DNA of 64,000 nucleotides from Puccinellia tenuiflora (lineage: Eukaryota > Streptophyta > Magnoliopsida > Poales > Poaceae), in assembly GCA_012064385.1 (NCBI GenBank), contig QRDG01000237.1:564756-628755 (forward strand). Reading direction: 5' to 3'. Shown here piece after piece: positions 1-10,000 of this stretch. Position 1 is the first letter of the stretch. Each line of letters begins with the position of its first letter. Both the position numbers and the translations under genes were made by a program. The notes under the pieces were generated by a model that searched no databases, was not told the DNA's origin, and saw only the letters and a program-made list of their open reading frames with translations.

Positions 1-2
1 GT

Positions 3-146
3 AGACTTGGAAAAGCAGTACCCATTAAGCTTAATTATACTATAGCGTGGAAGGCAAAAGAAAGAGTAATGGAAAAATTATATGGTGATTGGGCAAATAC
101 CTTCAAGATGCTTTGTAACTTCAAGGCAGAGATGGAGAAGAGGTGA
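3..146 (+). pseudogene. Mutator-like (MULE) transposase fragment
   Basis: Frame 3 is open from the window edge to a TGA at 144-146. The peptide contains YTIAWKAKERVMEKLYGDW followed by a short NTFKMLCNF segment. This resembles the part of plant MULE transposases just before the catalytic domain, where a conserved A-W-x-A-[KR]-E motif precedes a G-x-W/L-P-x-Y stretch. Only about 47 codons remain and a CACTA-type terminus begins four bases after the stop, so it is a broken copy cut by the window edge. Family assignment is from motif memory only. Confidence 0.6.
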
Positions 147-150
147 CCTG

Positions 151-370
151 CACTAGAAGAAAAAGTGTTTTTTACCATGCTCGATTTTCGTGGTAAAAGA
201 ATCGATTTTCATGGTTAAAAGTTGTTTACCACGGATGCGGTACCGTGGTAGAAGCCGCGTGGCAAAATAACCTACCACGGCCACCCAGATTCGTGGTAGA
301 TGGGTTGCGCATCAATCACGGAAAAGTTCGCCGTGGTAGATGTACTTAATGGACACGTGGCAAACTCCGT
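151..370 (+). mobile_element. CACTA (En/Spm) terminus with subterminal repeats
   Basis: The sequence starts CACTAGAAGAAAAAGTG, a typical CACTA terminal inverted repeat. It is followed by several direct and inverted copies of a TACCACGG / CCGTGGTA motif (about 226-340), the usual subterminal repeat structure. No matching inverted end was found downstream, so the right border is arbitrary and the element is probably truncated. Confidence 0.55.
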
Positions 371-2229
371 TAACATCGTTGTCACGCTATCATCTCTTTC
401 TGCCATGGTTACAAAACGTGATAGATACCAGATCCAAATAAGGTCTGCTCATATTAAGTGGGCTATTAAGAGGGGATCAAAAAGTAGTATGGTACTTTGC
501 TCAAGGCATTTTCACTTATTTATATATTTTCCTTGCAAAGTTATCTTCATCGTAAGTATCGCTGGTTCGAAACAAAGAACTGCTGGAATAATCAACTATC
601 CATATAATCTGGTAAAGGATTGGAAAGTATCGCTGGTTGTGGTATATTTTTTTGGTGCAATTGATTTCGAAGGAGACATGATATAATTTGTGATCCACCT
701 GCCATGTTGGAGCTTTAGTTGGCTTATCGAACAAAGAAAAATGCACTTTACTCCCATGTCTCGTTTGTAAATTGCAGGAGGTAGAAATGAGCTCGATCAG
801 TGTTGATTTGATGATGACTTAATTTTGCAGCGTGCTAAGGTCACTGCTTGTTATCATGGTGCTCTACCATGTATTGTGGGGCAACTGAGAGGAAGAAGCT
901 GCTATTGTCGCGGCCGCAGCACCGGCCGGTGCTGCAGATGCAGGCAGCAGCTGGTCACGGAGACATGGATGGGCAGCATTATAGAGTGTGAACTCGATCT
1001 GTACATGTAGATTGGCAGGACCTGACACACTGCTATGGCATGTAGATGTAGTATGATCTTTCAAACTCCAATTAACAGCCTTGAACTCTTGTCAGAGTTG
1101 GCTCCGCACACATACTCTTGGAATGACAGTGGAAAGAAATGTAGAAATTAACGATTTACCGTAATGATGTCTATGCTTAATCTATCTAATCAAGGGGGGT
1201 TGAGTTTTCCAGCTTTGATGGATAGTCCTATGGTTGTGATTCTACCTTTGATCGATATTGGATTTCAGAACTAGGCACACAAACGAAATTCAAATAAAAT
1301 AGTAGAGTTTTGGCATCCATCGATACACCCAGGAAACATACGGTACAGCCATACAGGATACTTTAATGTAACACGTCTTGCCGCCCATAAGACAGCAGTG
1401 TAAACTTAACCATTCTTACTGCTTCGTTAGTCATTTTGTTTTGCTCCTTATTGGCATCATCTGTGCTTTTCTGTAGCTTAGGTTCACTGCTGCTAATAAA
1501 TTAGAATAACATCATGCCTACAATGGAAAAAAGAAAGACAAGAATGAGAACGAAATTGATCTGAATGGATATCAAATAGTAAATATCTTGTGTCTCACAT
1601 GCATATGAGCCTGCACTCTTATTGGCATTAACATTTTGAACGAAAGCCAGCTGTCACCATCCAGCCATAATTCAACTATCTTTCGTAGTTCCGTTGAAAT
1701 GGAAGGCCAAATTGAACGAGTAAGTAAATGGTCGAGACTGCCGAGAAATCATTTCATAGCCTACATTCTAGAACTGTGCCCATTTCATGAAGGCACTCCG
1801 GTAAGTTAACAAACATTCCCTGCATTTCCACTAACCTTAGTTACGGCCTCGGCAGACTGGACACAGCCATACCTTCAGTGTCTGAACAAATAAACAAACA
1901 ATGCTTGTTAGAAACATCAATACTTACATGACATAAGGGCCAGTGCATTATCATTTGAAGTTTCTACCTTTGATCTCCAGCAGCCTCTTTCTTTTCTTCT
2001 TGTTTTGATTTATATCCATGGAGTTTTTATTCCCAGCTAAGTTGTCATCAGTTGACTTTCTATCATTTTTTCAGAGAACATAACAAAAGGATAGGTAAGA
2101 GAAGACAGTACACAAGAAAAAGAAAACAACAAAAATCGCCGAATGACCAATATGCACACTCATGGCAACTGCATGACCCACTTTTGACAAAATGCAAGTT
2201 CGTAACCGAAGTGCACATACGGGGCAAGT
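371..2229. other. 3' flank of the unknown gene; no supported gene
   Basis: This stretch is AT-rich and has no ORF that resembles a protein I know. A GC-rich patch at about 870-990 (CGGCCGCAGCACCGGCCGG) could be a remnant of a 3' exon, because TTTTGCAG at 824-831 resembles a splice acceptor. All frames are short or interrupted, so no gene is called. Confidence 0.4.
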
Positions 2230-4073
2230 TCATGTACTAAACCTGCATTTTTCTCTTCTTTTAAACTTGATCAAAAGTTTCAGTGAGCACTTCCGAACAT
2301 CTTTACAGACTTCAAGCCTTTCAAGGCTTTCAGGTTTCGTTGCAACTGTCTTAAGAAATTTACGAACAATCTTAGCTTCCTTTGCCATACCCTACATCAA
2401 ACCATAGTTTTGCAATTGGTGAGAAGAAGCTTATAGGCATCAAATCATGAATACTGCACACTAGGTAAACCACGATTTTTTTTTCGTGTACAGGAACGGA
2501 CATACCAACATGCCAGCAGCGACACTTCGAGATTCAGGCCCTTTGTACATCATAACTTCTGAGGCATAGCGCCGGACCTTATTGCCAAATTTGAACATCT
2601 TAGTGTCACTTGCCAGCTTAGACATCAACCTAGCCTCCTCTGCAATACACTGGAAGCCATTGATCATTTTTACTTACTCAAACACGGCAACAAACATCAA
2701 ACAATAAGAACTAGAAGTTAAATATGCCTTCTTGTACCATACCATCAAGCCAGCAGCTGCAGTAATAGATAAACTCCCTGAATCGCGCATATTCTCTGCC
2801 AGCTCGACGATTTTGCGGCTTAGAAGAGCGTCCATTTCACTGAGAGGTCCTCCACGTGCACGACGGTCAACATACCTTTTCTCCATCTTGAGACACTTAA
2901 GACCGCCATAGTGTTACGACGAAGTTGACTTAGCCAAGCAATCGATCAAATAACAGAGTTTAGTTTGGTGGGTGGAGGGACTTACCCTTTCGGCCGCAGC
3001 ACGCACGTCCGGAAGAACAGAGGTATTTTTCTCAAGATACTTGTTGAGGTACTCCATGTAATCTCTGAATGAGACGTAACCGATCCTCCATGGCACTATT
3101 CTTTCCAGGTACGTCCATGCTCTCTCCATAAGAGCTTAACATGGAACGAATAGTAGTAAGATCCAACAACAACAATAATAAGTACATATATACGTAATCA
3201 ACAAAGAAGAACCCTCCAAATCATGGACAAGGAAAACATGCATGTGAGGCTAAATGCAGCATCGGTACACTCAGCAGGACAACGAAACAAAGGAACCAGA
3301 GGAAATATCTAGTGATACCACCCCTTAGGTGATACAATGCTCAAACCAATTTTAAAAGTTTCAAAAAAATCTATCAAAAAATGTGTGTGTTGACATGATA
3401 TGTTTGTACTACCTTCAAAAATTTCAGCCACAAATTCGAAATGAGCATTGAGAAACAAAAAGACAAATCTGCTATGAATAGTGGCATTTTTCTGCTTTTG
3501 TCTTTTAGTGACACCAGTGACACTATTCATAGCAGATTTGTTTTTTTTTGTTTCTTATTGCTCATTTCGAATTTAAAACTGAAATTTTGCTAAATTGTAC
3601 AAACATATCTGGTGGACATCCACAATTTTTCCTAGAATTTTTTGACACATTTAAAATATTTTTTTCTTGCTTATGTTTCTTAAATGCATTGTATCACCTA
3701 AAGGATTGTATCACTAGATATTCTCTCAAAGGAACTACACACACTCTACATACACTGAAGCAAGAGGCAATTTGTGGACGGACTGAACTCTTGCAGCAAC
3801 GCATGGCAATGAACAAGAACCAAGCATCAATTCCTAGAGTAGATCGTACACAACTCAATCCTAACGGGAAAAAAAATGGAAAATAATACATAGATTACTC
3901 TTACAAAGGACAAAGATGAGCGCGATCGGCGGCACTTCCTTGACACCGTCGTATTCCCGTCGGCATTCCATGTTATCGAGGTAGTCCTCCATAGATTCGA
4001 CGGTGGAATACTTGATCCTAGGACGACTGAAGCTGCGCTTGATGCCATTAGAACGAACCAGTTCTTCTGCCAT
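2230..4073 (-). CDS. Unknown 255-aa protein, five exons
   Basis: I do not recognise this protein. Five exons join in one open frame with GT..AG introns: 4073-3905, 3134-2986, 2886-2743, 2649-2506, 2391-2230. The first splice is in phase 1 and the rest in phase 0. The start is the first ATG of exon 1. The protein is charged and mostly helical in composition, with no signal peptide and no clear membrane segment. Exons 3 and 4 are each exactly 144 nt and encode alignable 48-residue units that end TAAAGLM and VAAGMLV. Exon 5 begins GMAKEAKIVRKF, like the GIAEEA-type start of exon 4, which suggests an internally duplicated helical repeat. Intron 1 holds a foldback MITE. Perfect frame continuity through four introns supports a real gene. 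Function unknown. Confidence 0.7.
3305..3721. mobile_element. Foldback MITE in intron 1 of the unknown gene
   Basis: The two ends are inverted copies of about 36 bp. The left end reads ATATCTAGTGATAC and continues to GGTGATACAATGC; the right end is its near-perfect reverse complement. The interior also folds back (an internal inverted pair around ATAGCAGATTTG), so the whole 417 bp forms a long hairpin. No coding capacity. The superfamily cannot be decided because no flanking duplication is clear. Confidence 0.75.
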
Positions 4074-4346
4074 TCCTCCTTGAGGATCTAGGGTTTTCTG
4101 GATGGATGGGGTAGGGATGGCTGGCCGGATTGCGATGAGAATGTGATGGGGGTTGATTTTTGAACTTTGTGATGCGGGAGACGGCGGACAACGAGATGGT
4201 TTTATGGGATGGATCTGTTGGTCGTACTAGTACTACATAACTGGGCTTCGGCATCTATTGTTTGCGAAGCAGCCCGAGTCATCGGCCCGCAATCGGCGAC
4301 TGGTATAGTTTACTGATTGGAAGAGCCAGGGAGGAGAGCAGCCGCG

Positions 4347-4402
4347 CATGCTTGCATGCAGATTTACCACCAGTTCACACTGCATGCACATGTACCCATG
4401 CA
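4347..4402. promoter_or_regulatory. RY (CATGCA) motif cluster upstream of the unknown gene
   Basis: Three CATGCA motifs (4355-4360, 4383-4388, 4397-4402) plus GCATGC at 4347 lie within 56 bp, about 275-330 bp upstream of the minus-strand ATG at 4073. CATGCA is the RY element bound by B3 factors (ABI3/FUS3/LEC2) in seed promoters. A regulatory role is inference from motif density and position. Confidence 0.35.
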
Positions 4403-4969
4403 GGACTCCAAGCACGTGTGCAGTAGGCTCGTCATAGTGGAGAGCAATAGAAATATTAAGGTTAAATTAATAGCGTTTAAACAAAAGAAATATATAGCCT
4501 AATTAAAAATGAAAGATTTTAATAAGAATGAAGGATATAGTCTAAAAATAGTGGAACAATATATGCATAATCATATATAGAAATATTTTCCTAATTGTCT
4601 AGAAGCCTAACATCAACATTTTACGGAGCAACAATATAGCATAAATTATGTATTGATAATCATCAGAATTAGCGATGTCTTCCGATTTAAAAGAGGAAAC
4701 GACTGATCACCACAATAAACACAAAGCAACTTCTTCTTCCTTCCTTCCTATAGTGAAAAACTTAGGCCTTTGGATCGATAGCTGGAAAAATAATAGCGCG
4801 CTAAAGTTATGACATTTTAGTGTGATATATAGCATGATATTTCACAAATATCGTCATAACAAACAAAATCACTAAAATATAGAATGGACTCTACAAATAT
4901 GTTATATCATGATATTAGCACCGAAATAGAGCGTTATTTTTTTCCATACGAAATATGCATATTTATTGG
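4403..4969. other. AT-rich intergenic DNA, no gene
   Basis: I see no ORF of note. A weak inverted pair (GTGATATATAGCATGATATTTCAC and a related copy near 4900) suggests an old MITE, too degraded to delimit. Confidence 0.4.
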
Positions 4970-5400
4970 TCCATGTTACTACCTTTATAGTGGTATAAGT
5001 GTCATAGATGGTAACATAGAGACATTTGTTTATTATTTTGTAGACTCATTTTTATATTGAGAAGTGTGATATGATGGTACTCCCTCCGTCCTAGATTATA
5101 AGACCCATCTCTAAAACCATGTTGTCCCAAAATTCCCCCACCTCTAAGACCCATTTGTATTAATTCCCTTTCAATTAGTGGATGGTTTACTCTCTCCACC
5201 AATGCATGAAAGATTTGAGCCCCAATAAAAAATCACCTTGGGCCAAGATATTTGGCTAATGAGTCCTATAAACTAGGACGGAGGGAGTAACATAATATGT
5301 TACTCTATTGTCTCTCTCTTTTTTAATTGCATGACACATCATTTTTTTGCCTATGTGGCAACTATGTTACTACTTATGTTGCTCCCACTATGAGTAGCCG
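4970..5400. repeat. Old MITE-like repeat interrupted by a Stowaway element
   Basis: The ends have inverted similarity: CATGTTACTACC...TATAGTGG on the left and GCTCCCACTATGAGTAGCC on the right, with several GTTACT/AGTAAC motifs between. This resembles a high-copy Triticeae MITE-like repeat known to me only by its general look. It is split by the Stowaway at 5080-5287, so it is older than that insertion. Borders are approximate. Confidence 0.45.
5080..5287. mobile_element. Stowaway MITE, 208 bp
   Basis: It starts CTCCCTCCGTCCTAG and ends CTAGGACGGAGGGAG, a perfect inverted terminus. TA dinucleotides flank both sides (5078-5079 and 5288-5289). The terminus, size and TA target duplication are diagnostic of Stowaway, a Tc1/mariner-derived MITE. 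No ORF. Confidence 0.95.
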
Positions 5401-6717
5401 TAAAAAAGGAAACGGAAGGAGAGGAAACCGCGGACTTAGGAGGTTACTATGCCCTAATTAAACGGGCTAATAAATGCAAACGCGCTTTAACAAGGAACGG
5501 ATGTGAAACATTTTTTTTGAGAAAAGACACCCGAAGACATCTTGTATCTGATATTTATCAACGAAGACAACAGTTGCTACAAAGGAGAGACAACTCGACG
5601 CAACACTGTCAGTACAAAACAACAAAAATACACTGAAAATTATCTTGCTCGTCTTCTTCCTTCTATTGTTCAGCGGCTGTCGGAGGTTGAAACATGCACT
5701 AAACAAGCAGAAAAAGACTAGGACACCTGCAAACACTCTTGCCAACCAAAGCTTTGAAGACTGCAATAGCCACTTGCCGCGAACAACAAGATCGAATAAT
5801 CGTTGATGGACATATGCACCCCAAGCAGCGAGGCTTGCAATCCTTCACCAAATCCAAAGGGTTCGAGAAACCCAACCTTGGCGCAGACCAAAACGAACAA
5901 AGAGATCGAACATGTCACATCACAGACTGGTGAATGGCTTCCATTGAACGACACACCAACTGCCAAGATCAAAAAAAAACAGCATATATGATAGCACCTA
6001 CCCTCACTGAACCTTCGCCGACATCGAAAACGTTGATGAGGTAGGGAGAGGCCGGAGAGACATTATTCTAATGCCATGGAGATCAACGCCACCACCCCGA
6101 ACTCTAACATTAGAGATCTTGCAACAACGCCGAGCGTAGCTCCGAGGTCCCCACCCCGTCATACCGCCAGAGCGGCAACCAGAACAGGCGGAGACCCGTC
6201 GATTCGCAGTCTAAGACGGTTAAAAACAGTGTAGTTGGCGGCAGCAAAGCCTAGGGTTGAAACCCTAGGTCGCCGCCTCTCTTCTGTTAAAAACGTAACT
6301 GCATGATTTTTAAGTGTGCCTAACGAACTGTACCGGGTGGGGTATTTTCTTTCTCTGTTTTTTTTTTCTTCAACCTTTTTTCTCTCTTTTTTCCGTTCAA
6401 AACTTTCCAAACCAAACCAAGGACTTATCTTTCCTTGGAATTATTACAACTTCCCAAGGGGGGCGACCTCTTTAAAAAGATTGCGGGTTAGACTGTTTTG
6501 CAGGATTTTGTCAGGGCTGTTTTCCGCCTGAAACCGCAAAAATAAAACGGTTATTATGCGGTTTCGGGACTTTTACGGGATCCGCTAGAGTTGCTCATAC
6601 CAGCGCACTGCTTGCGAACAGGTCCAGTAAAATTTAGACATATGGGAGAAAAATCTGACTGTCATGTCGATGATGATGGTAAGAACAATAACACAACATA
6701 TAGTACCGGTACTGCTC
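5401..6717. other. Repeat-derived intergenic DNA downstream of the transporter gene
   Basis: A poly-T start at about 5510 (ATTTTTTTTGAGAAAAGACAC) and the sequence to about 6290 look like a minus-strand retroposon, similar in layout to the one at 54648, but I found no target duplication. The stretch 6340-6600 has pyrimidine tracts and ends near GGGATCCGCTAGAGTTGCTC, a motif seen at the end of some grass MITEs. No supported gene. Confidence 0.35.
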
Positions 6718-6723
6718 TTTATT
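6718..6723 (-). terminator. Poly(A) signal of the GDT1-like gene
   Basis: AATAAA on the minus strand lies about 355 bp beyond the stop codon at 7079, a plausible distance for a plant 3' UTR. No transcript evidence is available here. Confidence 0.4.
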
Positions 6724-7078
6724 GATATCAGATGTGCAATTACAAGTTTACAATGAAAGTATTAGGCCTTTGTTTGTGGGCAAGGTACATGCCATAGCTA
6801 AATGGCTCTCGAAGATACAATGACAGTGTTCAGTGTTCACGCACAATAGGAATCCAGATATCCTACAGCACATACATGACCTACTTAACATGGCATTCAA
6901 GACACGACTCCAATTATACACATCAAAAACCTTATGGTAAATGCAGGAATTCCTAATTACATACACTAAAATTTTGCGCAACTAAAACTTCAGAGTGGAA
7001 TGCCCCTCAGACTTTAGAATGGGTTACCGCATTGGCACCGCGGAGAACTTATGCTAGGCAATAGATTCTTCAGGTAGA

Positions 7079-10000
7079 TCAGAATACACCAAAAAGTGTG
7101 GCGGCGGCAAACAGCAAAAACAGTACTCCTCCCAGCAGACCAACCTGGTGAGAAATGCATTTCCTCGTAAGTCATATGAAATTAAGGCCAAGCTCTTAAA
7201 ATGATGCACAAAAATGAGCTGATTGAATCAAAACAACAAGCAACCAGAACTAGCAATACAGTATTTGCAGCTGCATTAGAATTTATGCTTGTAGTTACTC
7301 GCAAGCATCTACAACTGACGACAAGCCAAAGCATAGAAGATAAACCGTAAGTATTTTAGTTATGTTACCAGTTTCTCAGACAGGTATTTAGCTAAGAATG
7401 CTCCTCCAATAATCGCAATCAAGGTTGCAATCAGGTGTCCAGCTATGGCCCCGCTAGCAACGCCCAAAGGAGACTGCAAGAATAAGAGTCCAGTTTATGC
7501 GTACACAAAGCTAAACCAAATCAACAAGCAAGCGATATTCCTATGTATTGAACAGACCTGTGCGGCACCTAAAGCAATCGTAGCCAGCATAGAGCGATCC
7601 CCCCACTCCTACAAGTACAGTTAGTTCGACGATCAATAAACCAGTTGTTCATCATCCAAGCTTCTACAGATAGGAGTGTTCGACAGATATTATTTCTGAA
7701 CATGAGAATCAACTTACCGCAAAGAAAACAAGACTGAAAGATTTCCAGAGAATGGCAAGAGGACTCGTGAGCTTCTGTGAAGCCTACAAAGCAAATCAAA
7801 CTTTGATAAACAAAAGATGGCAGACAGGGATAGGAACTTTCATAACTTCAATTTTGTCTGGAACACAACTAAATAAATTCCCCAAAAGCACCACAGGCTA
7901 AAGATACAAATCTTTGTTAGGCCACTGCATAGCTGCAGCAGTTTTTCAGGAACTTAAAGTGAACATGCTACATCCATCTGGAAATAGGTGATTTTTTTAT
8001 TTAGAAAATGTTCAGTGGAAGTAAAACCTATCTAACTCTGTCTTGCGACAATAACAAAATATTTAGATTGGGCATGTGAAAATAATACCGTTAGACTTTT
8101 CATGAAAAATATTTTCACAATACTACAGTAGTACAATGTCTTGCTAAATTATTCATGTGAAAATAATGGTTAAAGTTGCATATTGTAAAGTGAGTCCATG
8201 TACAAAATGTTATCAAATTATGGCAAGAGTTAGTTTTTTACAAGAACTTTCAACAGAAGTAAAATATCTGAAAAGCACAACCTCTTCTTTAACAAGCTCC
8301 TCCGCTTCAGCTAGTTCTCCAGATTCAGAGTTTTCTTGAAGTTCCCCATTTTTCTTATCTGGAAGTGCCCATGCATCTTTAATTGACTTGAAACCAAAAA
8401 ACGCAAGGAGCGCAACTGCTGCATATTCTCCTATGGGCAATGCTGCAGAAAAACCATGGTCGTGCGCATGTCTGTTAGTATATCTGAGAACAAAGAATAA
8501 CAAATATATGTTAGACTATTTTACAGACAGTAATAGAGGAAGCATTGAAATTTTACTTTAAAGAACAACTAATGATTTAGTAAGAAAGACTGTATTACTA
8601 ACTTGTTTGAAACTGTGCTGGTACAGACTGAAAGATCCGTCCAATCACGACACTCACGATAGTCATCAGGGAAAGAGCAGCCATTGACCCAAGTAAAACC
8701 TGCCCACACAATGCACACAAAGATATCACTAATTCACCATTAAAATAGTCAGCTAAGAAACCAAATATTTATTTACAAAAGACAAAACTGAAGACAGTGA
8801 TATCATCACTCCATCAGGAGATACACCTTAAGAAAAAATCTATTACAATGGCAAAAAACAACAATCCGCACAGATATTCCAGTCTAGACAACTATACCGC
8901 ATGAATTTAGTGAAATACATCACTTCATCATAAATGCCAATAATGTCCTCCACTAAAACACAAATGTGTGTTCCCAAATTTCAGATGGCATGCAACCTTC
9001 AGTCCCTGCAGACAGAGGCCTGCATTGCCATTCCCTGGCAACCCTCTCCCTCTACCACCTCAACTCAGGCTGCCGGTTTGCCAACAATACAAGCTAGGTA
9101 CAGGGATTCTGGCATAAGATATGCTAAAAGATGGTGCTAAAATCTAGTAGCAGGTTGAGTTTTATGCACATGACAGCGAAGTGTCTGCAAGGAAGACCAC
9201 GGGAATTTCTGCACTATCGACAGTATGTCAAGATCCATTTAACTGCATAGTTCCAGTGGCGGACCCAGGAAAAAATTGGAGGGTGGGCACACTTAAAAAA
9301 AAACGCGGAGCGACAATTTTTTTTGCAAACGAACAATATAAATAGTCATTTGATTCACAACATTGCAGTTCAATACATATGCTTCATGTTTAGAAAAAGA
9401 TTCGCAATTTCACAATTCCTCTTCATAATCAATTCCGAAAATTCAAACGAAATACATAAACAACATGTAAGCTCCGACCATGTGTAAGCTATTAGTTGAC
9501 ATTTATAAATAGAATTCGTTAACTGTAAAAATCTAGAATCTATACAGGCAGTATACCTTCTAATTCTAACTTTTAAAAGGTAAAGATCTGAATCGGAAGA
9601 CTACAGTCTGCAGCTAGCTACCTAGCTCTGAACCGGTTGAACCGCAACAACAACAACAACAAAGCCTTTCAGTCCCAAACAAGTTGGGGTAGGCTAGGGT
9701 TGAAACCCATAAGATCTCGAAACTAAGTCATGGTTCTGGCACGTGGATAGCTAACTTCCACGCACCTTGTCCATGGCTAGTTCTTTAGTGATGTTCCAAT
9801 CCTTCAGGTCTCTCTTAATAGACTCATCCCATGTCAAGTTTGGTCTACCATGACTCCTCCTAACATTCTCAGCCCGCTTTATCCTTCCAATATGCACCGC
9901 CGCTTCTAGAGGCCTACGTTGTATTGTCCAAACCATCTTAGACGGTGTTGGCCAAGCTTCTCTTCAATCGGTGCTACGCCAACTCTTTCACGTATATCAT

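Noticed and set aside
825..1064. Possible last exon of a lost gene
   Set aside because: An acceptor-like site and a GC-rich patch exist but every frame is short or stopped and nothing upstream pairs with it.
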